From positions 310,001 through 374,000 of the forward strand of contig JBMNVN010000002.1 of assembly GCA_050946835.1 (NCBI GenBank): 64,000 bases of DNA, written 5' to 3'. Origin of the DNA: UBA1447 sp002329225 (GTDB lineage: Bacteria; Bacillota; Clostridia; Oscillospirales; Acutalibacteraceae). Below the pieces are notes generated by a model. That model had not been told where the DNA came from, searched no databases, and worked only from the letters and a program-made list of their open reading frames with translations. The first letter of the stretch is position 1; each line of letters begins with the position of its first letter. This document shows positions 43,152-51,455 of the stretch, piece by piece. Made by a program: the position numbers and the translations under genes.

Positions 43152-44141
43152 ATGAACAACCGGAAGATCAGATTCGGTATAGTCGGCACAGGTACTATCG
43201 CCCACCGCTTTGCCGAAGCGATAAAAAATGTTGATAACGCAGAACTTGTTGCGGTTGCATCAAGAACAAAAGAAAATGCCGAAAAATTCGGCTGTGAATT
43301 CGATATTCCCGCACGCTTCGACAGCTATGAGAAAATGGCACTTTCCGATGTCATAGATGCGGCATATATCGCTGTTCCGCATTCGGGTCATATCGGCTGT
43401 TCATGCCTTATGATGAACAACGGAAAACATGTTCTCTGCGAAAAACCCATGGCGGTCAACTCCAAAGAAGCAGAGGAAATGTTCCGCTGTGCCAGAGAAA
43501 ACAATGTTCTTCTTATGGAAGCGATGTGGGCAAGACTTGTGCCGGGTACAATAAAAATGCTTGAACTCGTTGAAAACGGCGTTCTCGGCGATATTCTCGG
43601 CGTCGAAGGTAAATTCTGCTACTCAATGGACGAAGATGAAATGGACCATCATGTTTTCAAACGAGAAAACGGCGGCGGTTCGCTTCTCGATGTCGGCGTT
43701 TACGGTCTGAATTTTGCAAGCTGGTATCTCGGAAAAGATGTTGAAACAATCAACGCACAATCCGATATATATAACGGCGTTGACAGTCATACCTGTGTTC
43801 TTCTCAAATATAAAAACGGAGCGATTGCCGATATTTCAAGTGCAATTCTGCTCCGCAAACCCAACGAGGGATATGTTTACGGAAGCAAGGGTTATGCTCG
43901 TCTTCTCAGATTCTATGCCCCTCAGGAAATCGACATTTATCTCAACAATGGCGAAACCGTGAAAATTCCCGTTCCTTATGCAGGCAACGGTTTTGAGGAA
44001 CAAATCGCTCATTTTTCCGAATGTGTATCAAAAGGTCTCAAAGAAAGCCCCGTTGTGACACATGAGCAAACGCTTTACATCACAAAACAAATGGACAAAA
44101 TCCGAAAAATCACAGGTGTTGAATACCCGCAGGATAAATAA
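43152..44141 (+). CDS. Gfo/Idh/MocA family oxidoreductase (island cargo)
   Basis: 329 residues. Rossmann motif FGIVGTGTIAHRFAEAI, conserved CEKPMAVN near 97, and GGGSLLDVGVYGLNFASWYLG with the catalytic-region residues. Closest in type to dihydrodiol/xylose dehydrogenase-like members. Start ATG 43152 after GAGGTG. It lies within the island, outside the recombinase modules, and is followed by a hairpin; substrate unknown. Unrelated in detail to the Gfo/Idh/MocA gene at 11.9 kb, which lacks these exact motifs. Confidence 0.88.
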   Translation: MNNRKIRFGIVGTGTIAHRFAEAIKNVDNAELVAVASRTKENAEKFGCEFDIPARFDSYEKMALSDVIDAAYIAVPHSGHIGCSCLMMNNGKHVLCEKPMAVNSKEAEEMFRCARENNVLLMEAMWARLVPGTIKMLELVENGVLGDILGVEGKFCYSMDEDEMDHHVFKRENGGGSLLDVGVYGLNFASWYLGKDVETINAQSDIYNGVDSHTCVLLKYKNGAIADISSAILLRKPNEGYVYGSKGYARLLRFYAPQEIDIYLNNGETVKIPVPYAGNGFEEQIAHFSECVSKGLKESPVVTHEQTLYITKQMDKIRKITGVEYPQDK

Positions 44142-44492
44142 GATTTTTATGACAAATCACCGACAACTTCCGATTTCTCGGGATGCTGCAAAATCCTTTC
44201 GGAACAAAATGGTGCACTTCTATACTCTCCCGTCGGGAGAATCATGCGTGCGATAGTGCAGCGCACCAAAGCCTCCCTTGGGCGCTCCATTACCGGCACA
44301 GAATACGAAAAATCCTCCGTATGACTAGCTCATACGGAGGAGCAACTGTTTTACAGGCACTCTGTTATAAGCGGGGATATTTTACGTCTGAAAAAAATTC
44401 CAATTTGTCGGTCGGTTGCATATGCTTTTTGGGTTGCATTTCAATGCAACTTTGCAACCCAATGCAACCCGTATCGAAAATTGCGTTTGTTG
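44142..44492. other. Gene-free right end of the island
   Basis: About 350 bases. A perfect 11 bp hairpin, CCTCCGTATGA (44314-44324) with TCATACGGAGG (44330-44340), may stop transcription from the oxidoreductase. Then a cluster of TTGCA/TGCAA sites (44415-44470) leads to the right attachment-like site. No coding potential recognised. Confidence 0.6.
44415..44470. repeat. Cluster of TTGCAT/ATGCAA sites next to the right attachment-like site
   Basis: GGTTGCAT (44414), GGTTGCAT (44432), ATGCAAC (44444), TTGCAACCC (44452) and ATGCAACCC (44462): five related sites in ~56 bp, two in one orientation and three in the other. GTTGCATT/AATGCAAC form a perfect 8 bp palindrome, and GGGTTGCAT/ATGCAACCC a 9 bp inverted pair. 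They could be integrase arm-type or accessory-factor sites. Confidence 0.5.
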
Positions 44493-44545
44493 CCAAATAA
44501 GAACCAAAGTTTAGATACCGCTCGGTATTATACTTTGGTTCTTTT
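44493..44545 (+). other. Candidate right attachment site (attR-like) with terminator
   Basis: CCAAATAAGAAC (44493-44504) repeats the sequence at the tRNA-fMet 3' end, and AAGAACCAAAGT...GATACC-GCTC-GGTAT...ACTTTGGTTCTTTT repeats the tRNA terminator with a compensatory base-pair change. This is best read as the duplicated tRNA 3' flank at the far end of the island. Confidence 0.6.
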
Positions 44546-45113
44546 ATTATAGCAAAAAATATGTTCTGACAAGACTTTAGTTCTTTGTACATATTAGCTA
44601 TTAACATTCTTATACCATTTTTTCAAATCTGCGTACTTGCCTTTGTAACGGAAACTGCTTGTCGGCAAGAATATTGAACAATTCTTCCGCCACAACGGAG
44701 AAATCGGGTTTGTTGAGATATTCAAAAGATAAGCATACAAGATTATTCAAATAGTTTTCACCTTCATCACCTATACTTGAATATAATGACTTGTTTTTCT
44801 GTTTTGTATTTATTGATTAATTAATTCGTATACACCCTGCAACGTTTTGTCCGGGAAGTCTTCAATCGCTTGTTTTAAAATCGTGGCGCATTGCTCCGCT
44901 CTTGATTCAATCTTGATTTAATCGTTTCGGTATAATCCTTTTTTGCTCATACTAATCAGAAATTCGAGTTGATTACCAAACAAACCTCGTTTATAATATT
45001 TATTGTAAGCTGTAAGGGTTAACTTTGGCAAGTTGCTCAGAAAGCAATAAAAAAGCATGCGGATCTTATGCATTCTGATTTGTGTTATTAAATCTGAAAG
45101 AGAGGTGCCTATC
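44546..45113. other. Decayed gene fragments
   Basis: On the minus strand, 44616-44800 is open and reads NKSLYSSIGDEGENYLNNLVCLSFEYLNKPDFSVVAEEL... to a stop, the C-terminal end of an unrecognised helical protein. Another piece, SRAEQCATILKQAIEDFPDKTLQGVYELIN, ends near 44816, and a third, YNKYYKRGLFGNQLEFLISMSKKGL, lies at 44930-45020. None has a start or full domain. They look like remnants of one or two genes. Confidence 0.5.
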
Positions 45114-45503
45114 ATGAAAACGGCTCGTATTTTTTACTTTTTCTTTTTTGCATTAAGCGCATTAATCTCAACGAGTATGATTTATATTTGTTTTGTACAT
45201 GACTTCAATCACAGTTTGCTAATCTGTGCTGCGGCACTTTTGTATGTTACCTTGCAGATTATCGGATTAATTGTCGTGATTAAAAATCGCAGTCGGGTAT
45301 TGATGGGGATTTTCACTATTGCGACAGGTTTCGCCACATGGCTTTCAGCTTCTATGGCCTTTGCCTCACTCGGAGCGCCTGCTCCTCAGTTTTTAAGCGC
45401 TGTATCTTTAATCAGTTTAGGGGCTTCATATATTCTTCTTGTTTGCTATATTTGCCTCGGCATATTCTTTTTTGCAAAAAGGACATACAAATCCGAGCAA
45501 TAA
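45114..45503 (+). CDS. Four-TM membrane protein of unknown function
   Basis: 129 residues from ATG 45114, chosen for the AGAGAGGTG box upstream; the frame opens 57 bases earlier. Four hydrophobic helices (IFYFFFFALSALISTSMIYI, LLICAAALLYVTLQIIGLIVV, VLMGIFTIATGFATWL, ISLGASYILLVCYICLGIFF). No family recognised. First core-side gene right of the island. Confidence 0.6.
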   Translation: MKTARIFYFFFFALSALISTSMIYICFVHDFNHSLLICAAALLYVTLQIIGLIVVIKNRSRVLMGIFTIATGFATWLSASMAFASLGAPAPQFLSAVSLISLGASYILLVCYICLGIFFFAKRTYKSEQ

Positions 45504-45576
45504 GTTGCATATAATTCTCACACAATTTTTTGAGTTCCGTTATGTATTAATCATTTATTCATTTATCAACAACCAA

Positions 45577-45615
45577 AATCGGGCAGCTTGCAAAAGACTG
45601 CCCGATTAGTTTTTA
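45577..45615. terminator. Bidirectional terminator
   Basis: AATCGGGCAG (45577-45586) with CTGCCCGATT (45598-45607) and T-rich flanks, between the ends of two convergent genes. Confidence 0.8.
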
Positions 45616-45643
45616 TAGTTTTATTCCTACCGAATATAGATTA

Positions 45644-46609
45644 TCAGTTTTCATAAATCTCTTTATACAGGGTTTTGACTTTTTTAATGTAGGGAGAAGA
45701 AATTTCAGGCGAGTCTAAATATTCACCCAACAACTCCGGGATGTTTGTAATCAAGTTTACTTTTGCCGGTATGCCGTTAAAAGAATCCAAGCCCGACTTC
45801 AATCTTTTAAGCACCATGTGCAAATGTGCTGCACTGTCTATTGTCCAGATATAAAGCTCTTTGTCATTTTCAACTAATGGCTTTAATATCTCCGGATTAA
45901 CTTTCGACCATAGCATGGAGTAAAAACTGAAAGGCATTCTTCTTATGTACTCGGCGTTTAAGGGCGGTCTCTTGTTAAGAATTCCTATGGCGTCCAAAAG
46001 ACCGATTCTTACTCCGGTATTTTCTCCCAACCTTAGAATACCCTGTTCGTCATAACCTTTGGCAACAATATTAAGCCTATCTTTGTATTCGTTTATGAGT
46101 TCGGCTGAGGCATCCCAAACATTACCGTCCCCCTTAACCTCATATACTATTTCACCTTTGTATTCTTTTCGAGCAAGAGCTTCAAACAAATCATGGGCGC
46201 CGGGTATGTGGCATTCTTTTTTCATCTTTTCTTGAATAATCTGTCTTGTTCTGCGATTGTCCGGCAGTAACAGCGCTCTTTTATCAAGGACCTTATAATA
46301 TATCGGAGAATCTACCACCTTATGCTCCCTTAACTCCTTAAAAGTGCTCTCGCTGACTGCTCTGGCAACCCTGCTGCGTGTCATTGTTCTTAAATTCGGG
46401 TCATGCACCGCAACCAAAACATTATCCTTGGTCAACCGGACATCCAATTCAATGCCTTTAAGGCGTTTGGGCTTGGATTTTTCACAATAGTCAATAATTG
46501 CCGACAATGCCTCTAAACTGTTGTCCACCTGATTGTATTCGGAAACTCCGGGACAACCTATGTTCATTCTGTGAGCAATCAAGCTCAACTCCGGTACTTT
46601 TGGGGTCAT
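45644..46609 (-). CDS. Glycerophosphodiester phosphodiesterase-like protein
   Basis: 321 residues. GDPD motifs: LSLIAHRMN near 12 (catalytic HR), GIELDVRLTKDNVLVAVHDPNLRTMTRSR near 50-75 (metal-binding E/D and second His). A ~100-residue insertion (about 95-160) rich in basic residues replaces part of the barrel, and the C-terminus retains LYIWTIDS. The long form is unusual relative to the 230-250 residue norm. Probably cytoplasmic, since no signal peptide is present. Confidence 0.82.
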   Translation of the reverse strand: MTPKVPELSLIAHRMNIGCPGVSEYNQVDNSLEALSAIIDYCEKSKPKRLKGIELDVRLTKDNVLVAVHDPNLRTMTRSRVARAVSESTFKELREHKVVDSPIYYKVLDKRALLLPDNRRTRQIIQEKMKKECHIPGAHDLFEALARKEYKGEIVYEVKGDGNVWDASAELINEYKDRLNIVAKGYDEQGILRLGENTGVRIGLLDAIGILNKRPPLNAEYIRRMPFSFYSMLWSKVNPEILKPLVENDKELYIWTIDSAAHLHMVLKRLKSGLDSFNGIPAKVNLITNIPELLGEYLDSPEISSPYIKKVKTLYKEIYEN

Positions 46610-46704
46610 CTATCTTACCTCCGATATAATAAATATTTTTGAGTGCATTAAGTTTTCATCCGTTATCAATAAACCGTTATCAACTATCATAACTAAGAGC
46701 GGGG

Positions 46705-47628
46705 CTACATATTACCCATAAAAACATTTTTCAAATATCTTTTTGCTGCCGCATACAAAGTGAAAATTCTTTCTCTTGGCGTGGGGCTTTTGTCAGAATA
46801 CTTGTATCGGGGAAAAAACCGATTAAGATGTAAGGGTATACCGGGATTTATACCTGAAAGCCACTCAGCAAGTAAAGCAATCTCTTCTTCGGAATCATTT
46901 TCTCCCGGGATTATAAGAGTGGAAACCTCAATATGACAATGTTTGGCTGCCATCTCTATTGTGTTTTTTACCGGATTCAAGCGTCCGCCGAGCTTTTTGT
47001 AAAACTCATCCGTAAAACCTTTTAAATCAATATTCATGGCATCAACTAAAGGTAAAAGTTTTAACAAAGGCTCGGGATTAATATAACCGTTTGTTACCGG
47101 TACATTTTTAAGTTGTTTTTTTGAGCTTACAAATTCAGCACAGTGATAAACAAACTCATAATTTATCAGGGGTTCATTATATGTGTAAGCCACACCGATG
47201 TTCTTCATGCTCCGGCAATTTTCCAATGCGCACTCTAAAAGAGCGGAGTTAAAATAATCTCCCTTGGGCCATAAATTAGAGTCGGAAAATGTTTCTTCAT
47301 TCGGTTCGTTAAGTTCAAAAACGGAAATATCATGGTTTTGACAAAAAGGACAACGGAGATTGCAGCCGTAGCCGCCAATAGACAAAATATTATATCCGGG
47401 GGAAAACATGCTGAGGGGCTTTTTTTCTATCGGGTCAAGATTAAGGGCGGATATTCTTTGCCATCCCAAAGGGTATAACTTCCCGCCGATATTTTTTCTG
47501 GTCCCGCAAACTCCTGTTTTGCCCGGCTGTATTATACAGCCATGGGGACAAAGCTCGCATATAACTGAATCATCTTCAGTTTTTCTGTAAAACATCGCCT
47601 CGGGCAAAAACTCAAGGATTTCACTCAT
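46705..47628 (-). CDS. amrS: AmmeMemoRadiSam system radical SAM enzyme
   Basis: About 307 residues from ATG 47628 (MSEILEFLPEAMFYRK); the frame opens five codons earlier. Two N-terminal Cys groups (CELCPHGCIIQPGKTGVCGTRKN) are followed by the radical SAM motif GYGCNLRCPFCQNHDIS (Cx3Cx2C) near 95. This is the AmrS family that occurs with AMMECR1 and MEMO proteins; the reaction is not established to my knowledge. Its start overlaps the end of the MEMO-AMMECR1 fusion gene, so the two are co-translated. Confidence 0.92.
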   Translation of the reverse strand: MSEILEFLPEAMFYRKTEDDSVICELCPHGCIIQPGKTGVCGTRKNIGGKLYPLGWQRISALNLDPIEKKPLSMFSPGYNILSIGGYGCNLRCPFCQNHDISVFELNEPNEETFSDSNLWPKGDYFNSALLECALENCRSMKNIGVAYTYNEPLINYEFVYHCAEFVSSKKQLKNVPVTNGYINPEPLLKLLPLVDAMNIDLKGFTDEFYKKLGGRLNPVKNTIEMAAKHCHIEVSTLIIPGENDSEEEIALLAEWLSGINPGIPLHLNRFFPRYKYSDKSPTPRERIFTLYAAAKRYLKNVFMGNM

Positions 47629-49003
47629 GGCGAATAACCTCAAATCGCTCCAGAGAGACCGTCTCTCCGTCGCGGATACCGGCTTTTCTTTTGGCTATTG
47701 CAATCTGCTCATCAACCGTATCTATACCGTCCAGATTCGGGAGTAACAAACCTCGTTTATAACCGCTTGTAACAATGACGCCGTACTTTTTGACATCCAA
47801 TTCTTCCGGCCCGGATATAGGCTCCGTCGGCATAAGCACATCAACTTTATACGTCAAAAACGGCAGTTCATCCTCAGTAACCGGCAAAAAACGCCCGTCT
47901 TCCAAGCCGGCTGAAACCGCATTTCGAATGATTTCACGTCCTATATTCTCGGCCGCAGGCGAAATGGTTCCTATACAGCCGCGGAGGGCTCCGTTTTTAT
48001 GTAATGAAACAAAGACGCCCGCCCTCTTATTTAAGAGTTCTTTGGGTAAATCTTCCGGCAATTCCAACCTTCGAGAAGTTTTTACCGTATATTCAAGCGA
48101 TTGCCTTGCAAGGGATTGATAGGCATCTTCACCTTTTTTAATCTCCAAAGCTTGTTGTAAACTCTGCTTTTCATACTGCTCTAAAAAGTTCCGGCTCTCA
48201 TCCGCTTTGCCGGGAGAAAAGCACGCAATCCCATACCCCACGCCGAAAGGACCTTCGTATGAGTAGAGTTCAGATGTGACTTCCGCAGAGTCAAAAATGC
48301 CTGCAAGCACCATCAAGGAGTTATGCCCGCACTCCCCTGCCCGTTCTCTGAGCGACTCGGGAATATTGAATGCCGATAAAAAATCAGCGGAAGCCATAAC
48401 TTCGGTTATTCTTTTGTCATACTCCACACCTTCAGGCGCATAGCCGTAGTGACTGCCCGGGAGTTTGTGGGAAAGGTCTCCGCTTGCGATTAACACGGTT
48501 CTACGGCCGATTTTTTCTGCCGCCGTTTGAATTGCTTGCCCAAGCAGGTAGTGGGAGGAGGGAGATTCTCCGGATTGTGAAATCCTCACAATATTAAAAT
48601 CGTTAAAGTAACGGTTTATAAACCAAAGCGGAACCGTTACACCATGATCTAATGCAGGGTCCCTTTCACCCATATATCCTGCCGGCAGTTCTTTCGATTC
48701 TGCGATTTCAATAATCTTATCTGCCATTTCCCTGTCATAGCCGACATCAAAGCCGACTCCGGGCGCTCCGAATCGGGCAAAACTCCCCTTTGCCCCCTTG
48801 CCCGGCGATATATGAAAGTAATCGGCATAAAGTATACTGTGAGGGGTAATAAAAACTATTGTTTCCGGTTTAAGCGCCGCTATCTCTTTTGCCGTTCTGT
48901 CGAAAGCATCAAGAGTTTTTTGAATCTTCTTTTCATCACCCCGACCAACTTGAGGAACAGCCAGCGGAGGGTGCGGCAGGAAATATGCTCTTAATACAGA
49001 CAT
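47621..49003 (-). CDS. AmmeMemoRadiSam system B-A fusion (MEMO/LigB-like + AMMECR1)
   Basis: 460 residues. The N-terminal ~270 residues are a LigB/MEMO-type domain (YFLPHPPLAVPQVGRGDE, FITPHSILYADYF, DHGVTVPLWFINRYF, LIASGDLSHKL) with conserved His residues. The C-terminal ~180 residues are an AMMECR1 domain (GVFVSLHKNGALRGCIGTISP is the LRGCIG signature, and LPFLTYKVDVL). Many genomes encode the two as separate genes. Start ATG 49003 after GGAGG. Confidence 0.92.
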   Translation of the reverse strand: MSVLRAYFLPHPPLAVPQVGRGDEKKIQKTLDAFDRTAKEIAALKPETIVFITPHSILYADYFHISPGKGAKGSFARFGAPGVGFDVGYDREMADKIIEIAESKELPAGYMGERDPALDHGVTVPLWFINRYFNDFNIVRISQSGESPSSHYLLGQAIQTAAEKIGRRTVLIASGDLSHKLPGSHYGYAPEGVEYDKRITEVMASADFLSAFNIPESLRERAGECGHNSLMVLAGIFDSAEVTSELYSYEGPFGVGYGIACFSPGKADESRNFLEQYEKQSLQQALEIKKGEDAYQSLARQSLEYTVKTSRRLELPEDLPKELLNKRAGVFVSLHKNGALRGCIGTISPAAENIGREIIRNAVSAGLEDGRFLPVTEDELPFLTYKVDVLMPTEPISGPEELDVKKYGVIVTSGYKRGLLLPNLDGIDTVDEQIAIAKRKAGIRDGETVSLERFEVIRHE

Positions 49004-49149
49004 AATATCCTCCTTTCAGTCAACAAATAATACCGACATCTTAAAAAGCGGCTCTATTATACCACAGCTTATGTTATCCTGCGAAAAAACTTTGATTGTT
49101 CAAAAGGTCGTTGTATGATAAACTCATCCATAAGAAAGGAGCGATAAAC

Positions 49150-51384
49150 ATGTCAACCGTTTTTACCGGTCTTAAAATCACTGCCATACAGCCCCTTTGT
49201 ATAAAGGCGGCAAACCTTTTTGCTGAGGAGATACTCTTGAGAACAGGCGTTAAGCCTGAAATATCCGACACGGTGCAGACACCCGCTATTATTTTCAAAA
49301 CCATGCCCGAGGGCGCTCTGCCGAATAAAGACAGCTACAGATTGTCGCTTGACGGCTCAAACCTTACCGTCGAGTCAACGGGTTTGCGCGGTTTGATTTT
49401 TGGATTTTCCTACTTTCTGAGAAAAACTACCTACTTTGACGGTGAAATAATACTGATAAAAGATATTTCCGGGGATTATATTCCGGACAAAAGCATTAGA
49501 GGCCACCAATTGGGCTACCGTACCACTCCGAACACTTATGACGCCTGGTCATTTGAAGATTATTACCGTTATTACCGTGATATTATGTTCTTCGGCTGCA
49601 ACACCTGTGAACATATGCCGAATGAAGGCAAATTGCAGGTCAGAAACAGACTGATGAAATATGACGTGGAAGAACTTCTGATTGAGGGCTCCCGAATGGC
49701 CGATGAATTGGATATGGATGTTTCCATTTGGTACCCGAACTATGACGAAAGCACCCCTGATGCGGTAGAAGGCAGGAGAAGGGTTTTTAAAGCAGTCCCC
49801 CGCATTGATGCGGTGTTTCCCCCGGGAGGTGACCCCGGGGAATTGGAGGCAAAAGTTTTTTTAGACAGAACGGTTGCCATATCCAAAGCGCTAAAAGAAG
49901 TTCATCCGAATGCCGAGATGTGGCCCTCCGCACAAAAACCTCACTCCATGCCCGAATGGGGGCCGGAGTTTATTGAATATATGGAAGAAAATATGCCGGA
50001 AGAAATTGACGGCGTTATTACCGGCCCGAACAGGGCTTTCCCTATTGACGAACTCCGAAGAAAACTGCCCATGAAATACCCTATAAGGTTTTATCCCGAC
50101 ATTACCCACAATGTACGTTGCGAATATCCCGTTCATTTTAACAGGGATGATTGGCATTACGCCCTTGCAAGCACTTTAAGCCGCGAAAGCGTTAATCCCC
50201 GCCCCGCCGAATACAGACTGATTCACCGCCTTACAAGAAGATATGTTGTCGGCAGTGTAAGCTACTCCGAAGGGGTAAACGACGATATAAATAAAATGGT
50301 CTGGAGCGACATGGACTTTTTCCCCGATGTGCCGCTTTATGAAACTCTGCTGGACTATGCCAGGGTATTCATGTACGGTGTTGAAGCCGAGAGAGTAGCC
50401 GACGGCATATTGGCGCTTGAAAAAAACTGGGAGGGCGACCCTGCGGAAAATCCTCATATAGAAAACACACTTGCCATATGGACAGACTTGCTTAAGGATT
50501 ACCCCGCTTTAATTGATAATTGGCGTTTTGTTTTGTGCCTCTTCCGTGCAGAATGTGACGCTCTTGTTTGCCGCAGGCGCCGTTTTGAGCTTGACTTGCT
50601 CGAAAAAGCTCTTTTCCTGCTGAATAAAGGCGACTTACCGGGAGCAAAAAGTATACTTGAAACTCCTTTTGCCCCCGATTACAATGTCCTGCATGACGAT
50701 ATTTTTGCCCTTGCTGAAAGATTGTTTAACCAGATAGGGATTCAGCTTGATGTTGAAAACTATTGCGCCAACAGTTGGGAAAGAGGAGCAACCCTTGAAA
50801 CCATCGACTTGCCGGTTACGGACAGGAATTGGCTGCTTAACAAGGTAAATACTGCAATTGAAATAGATAAAGATGAGGGCCTAAGCTTTATCGGCAGAAT
50901 ACTGAACCGAAACAAAACCCGTGCGGACGAATATTATTATTCGCTTGCGGAACACGGCTTTGATGTTTTAGGCATACCCCAGGAGGGGGAATTCTACATA
51001 AACTTTCAAGGCGACCGGCCGAATGTAAATAACGGCAATATTCCCATGTCTATGCTTAAACTGTACGACCACTATTCATTCAGGTGCAAATTAGGCGGAT
51101 TTGAGCCCGGCACGGACTACAAGTTGCGGGTTACTTATTCATCAAACAAAAAATCGCCGTTGAAAAAGCACAAAGTTACCGCCAACGGGCACCTTATTTA
51201 TGAGGGTGCACAATACGGCGGAGAACGCAATGAAGATTTTGATAGAGAGATGTTGGCGCCGGGATTTGAGACCGCCACATATCTTTTGCCTGCCGAAGTT
51301 TTTGCAAACGGCTGCGTGGAGTTGATTATAAGCGAACCGTTGACCGGTGTAATGCTCAGCGAGTTCTGGATTTTAAGAGCATAA
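49150..51384 (+). CDS. Putative glycoside hydrolase (alpha-glucuronidase/GH20-like N-terminus + TIM barrel)
   Basis: 744 residues from ATG 49150 (AAAGGAGCG upstream; the frame opens 54 bases earlier). Residues 1-~115 resemble the small alpha/beta domain that precedes the barrel in GH20/GH67-type enzymes (NKDSYRLSLDGSNLTVESTGLRGLIFGFSYFLRK). Residues ~120-450 look like a TIM barrel with acidic clusters (SIRGHQLGYRTTPNTYDAW, NTCEHMPNE, FPPGGDPGE, FYPDITHNVRCEYPVHF). The C-terminus is a beta-sandwich (RLTYSS/HLIYEGAQYGGERN). No signal peptide, so the substrate is probably an imported oligosaccharide. Exact family uncertain. Confidence 0.6.
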   Translation: MSTVFTGLKITAIQPLCIKAANLFAEEILLRTGVKPEISDTVQTPAIIFKTMPEGALPNKDSYRLSLDGSNLTVESTGLRGLIFGFSYFLRKTTYFDGEIILIKDISGDYIPDKSIRGHQLGYRTTPNTYDAWSFEDYYRYYRDIMFFGCNTCEHMPNEGKLQVRNRLMKYDVEELLIEGSRMADELDMDVSIWYPNYDESTPDAVEGRRRVFKAVPRIDAVFPPGGDPGELEAKVFLDRTVAISKALKEVHPNAEMWPSAQKPHSMPEWGPEFIEYMEENMPEEIDGVITGPNRAFPIDELRRKLPMKYPIRFYPDITHNVRCEYPVHFNRDDWHYALASTLSRESVNPRPAEYRLIHRLTRRYVVGSVSYSEGVNDDINKMVWSDMDFFPDVPLYETLLDYARVFMYGVEAERVADGILALEKNWEGDPAENPHIENTLAIWTDLLKDYPALIDNWRFVLCLFRAECDALVCRRRRFELDLLEKALFLLNKGDLPGAKSILETPFAPDYNVLHDDIFALAERLFNQIGIQLDVENYCANSWERGATLETIDLPVTDRNWLLNKVNTAIEIDKDEGLSFIGRILNRNKTRADEYYYSLAEHGFDVLGIPQEGEFYINFQGDRPNVNNGNIPMSMLKLYDHYSFRCKLGGFEPGTDYKLRVTYSSNKKSPLKKHKVTANGHLIYEGAQYGGERNEDFDREMLAPGFETATYLLPAEVFANGCVELIISEPLTGVMLSEFWILRA

Positions 51385-51406
51385 TCAGAAATTATATATC
51401 TAAAGA

Positions 51407-51446
51407 AAAACGCCTCTCCGTTCACAAAGACCGGAGGGGCGTTTTA
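51407..51446. terminator. Bidirectional terminator
   Basis: AAAACGCCTCTCCG (51407-51420) pairs with CGGAGGGGCGTTTT (51432-51445). It separates the convergent glycosidase and hydrogenase genes. Confidence 0.85.
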
Positions 51447-51455
51447 AGTTATGTT

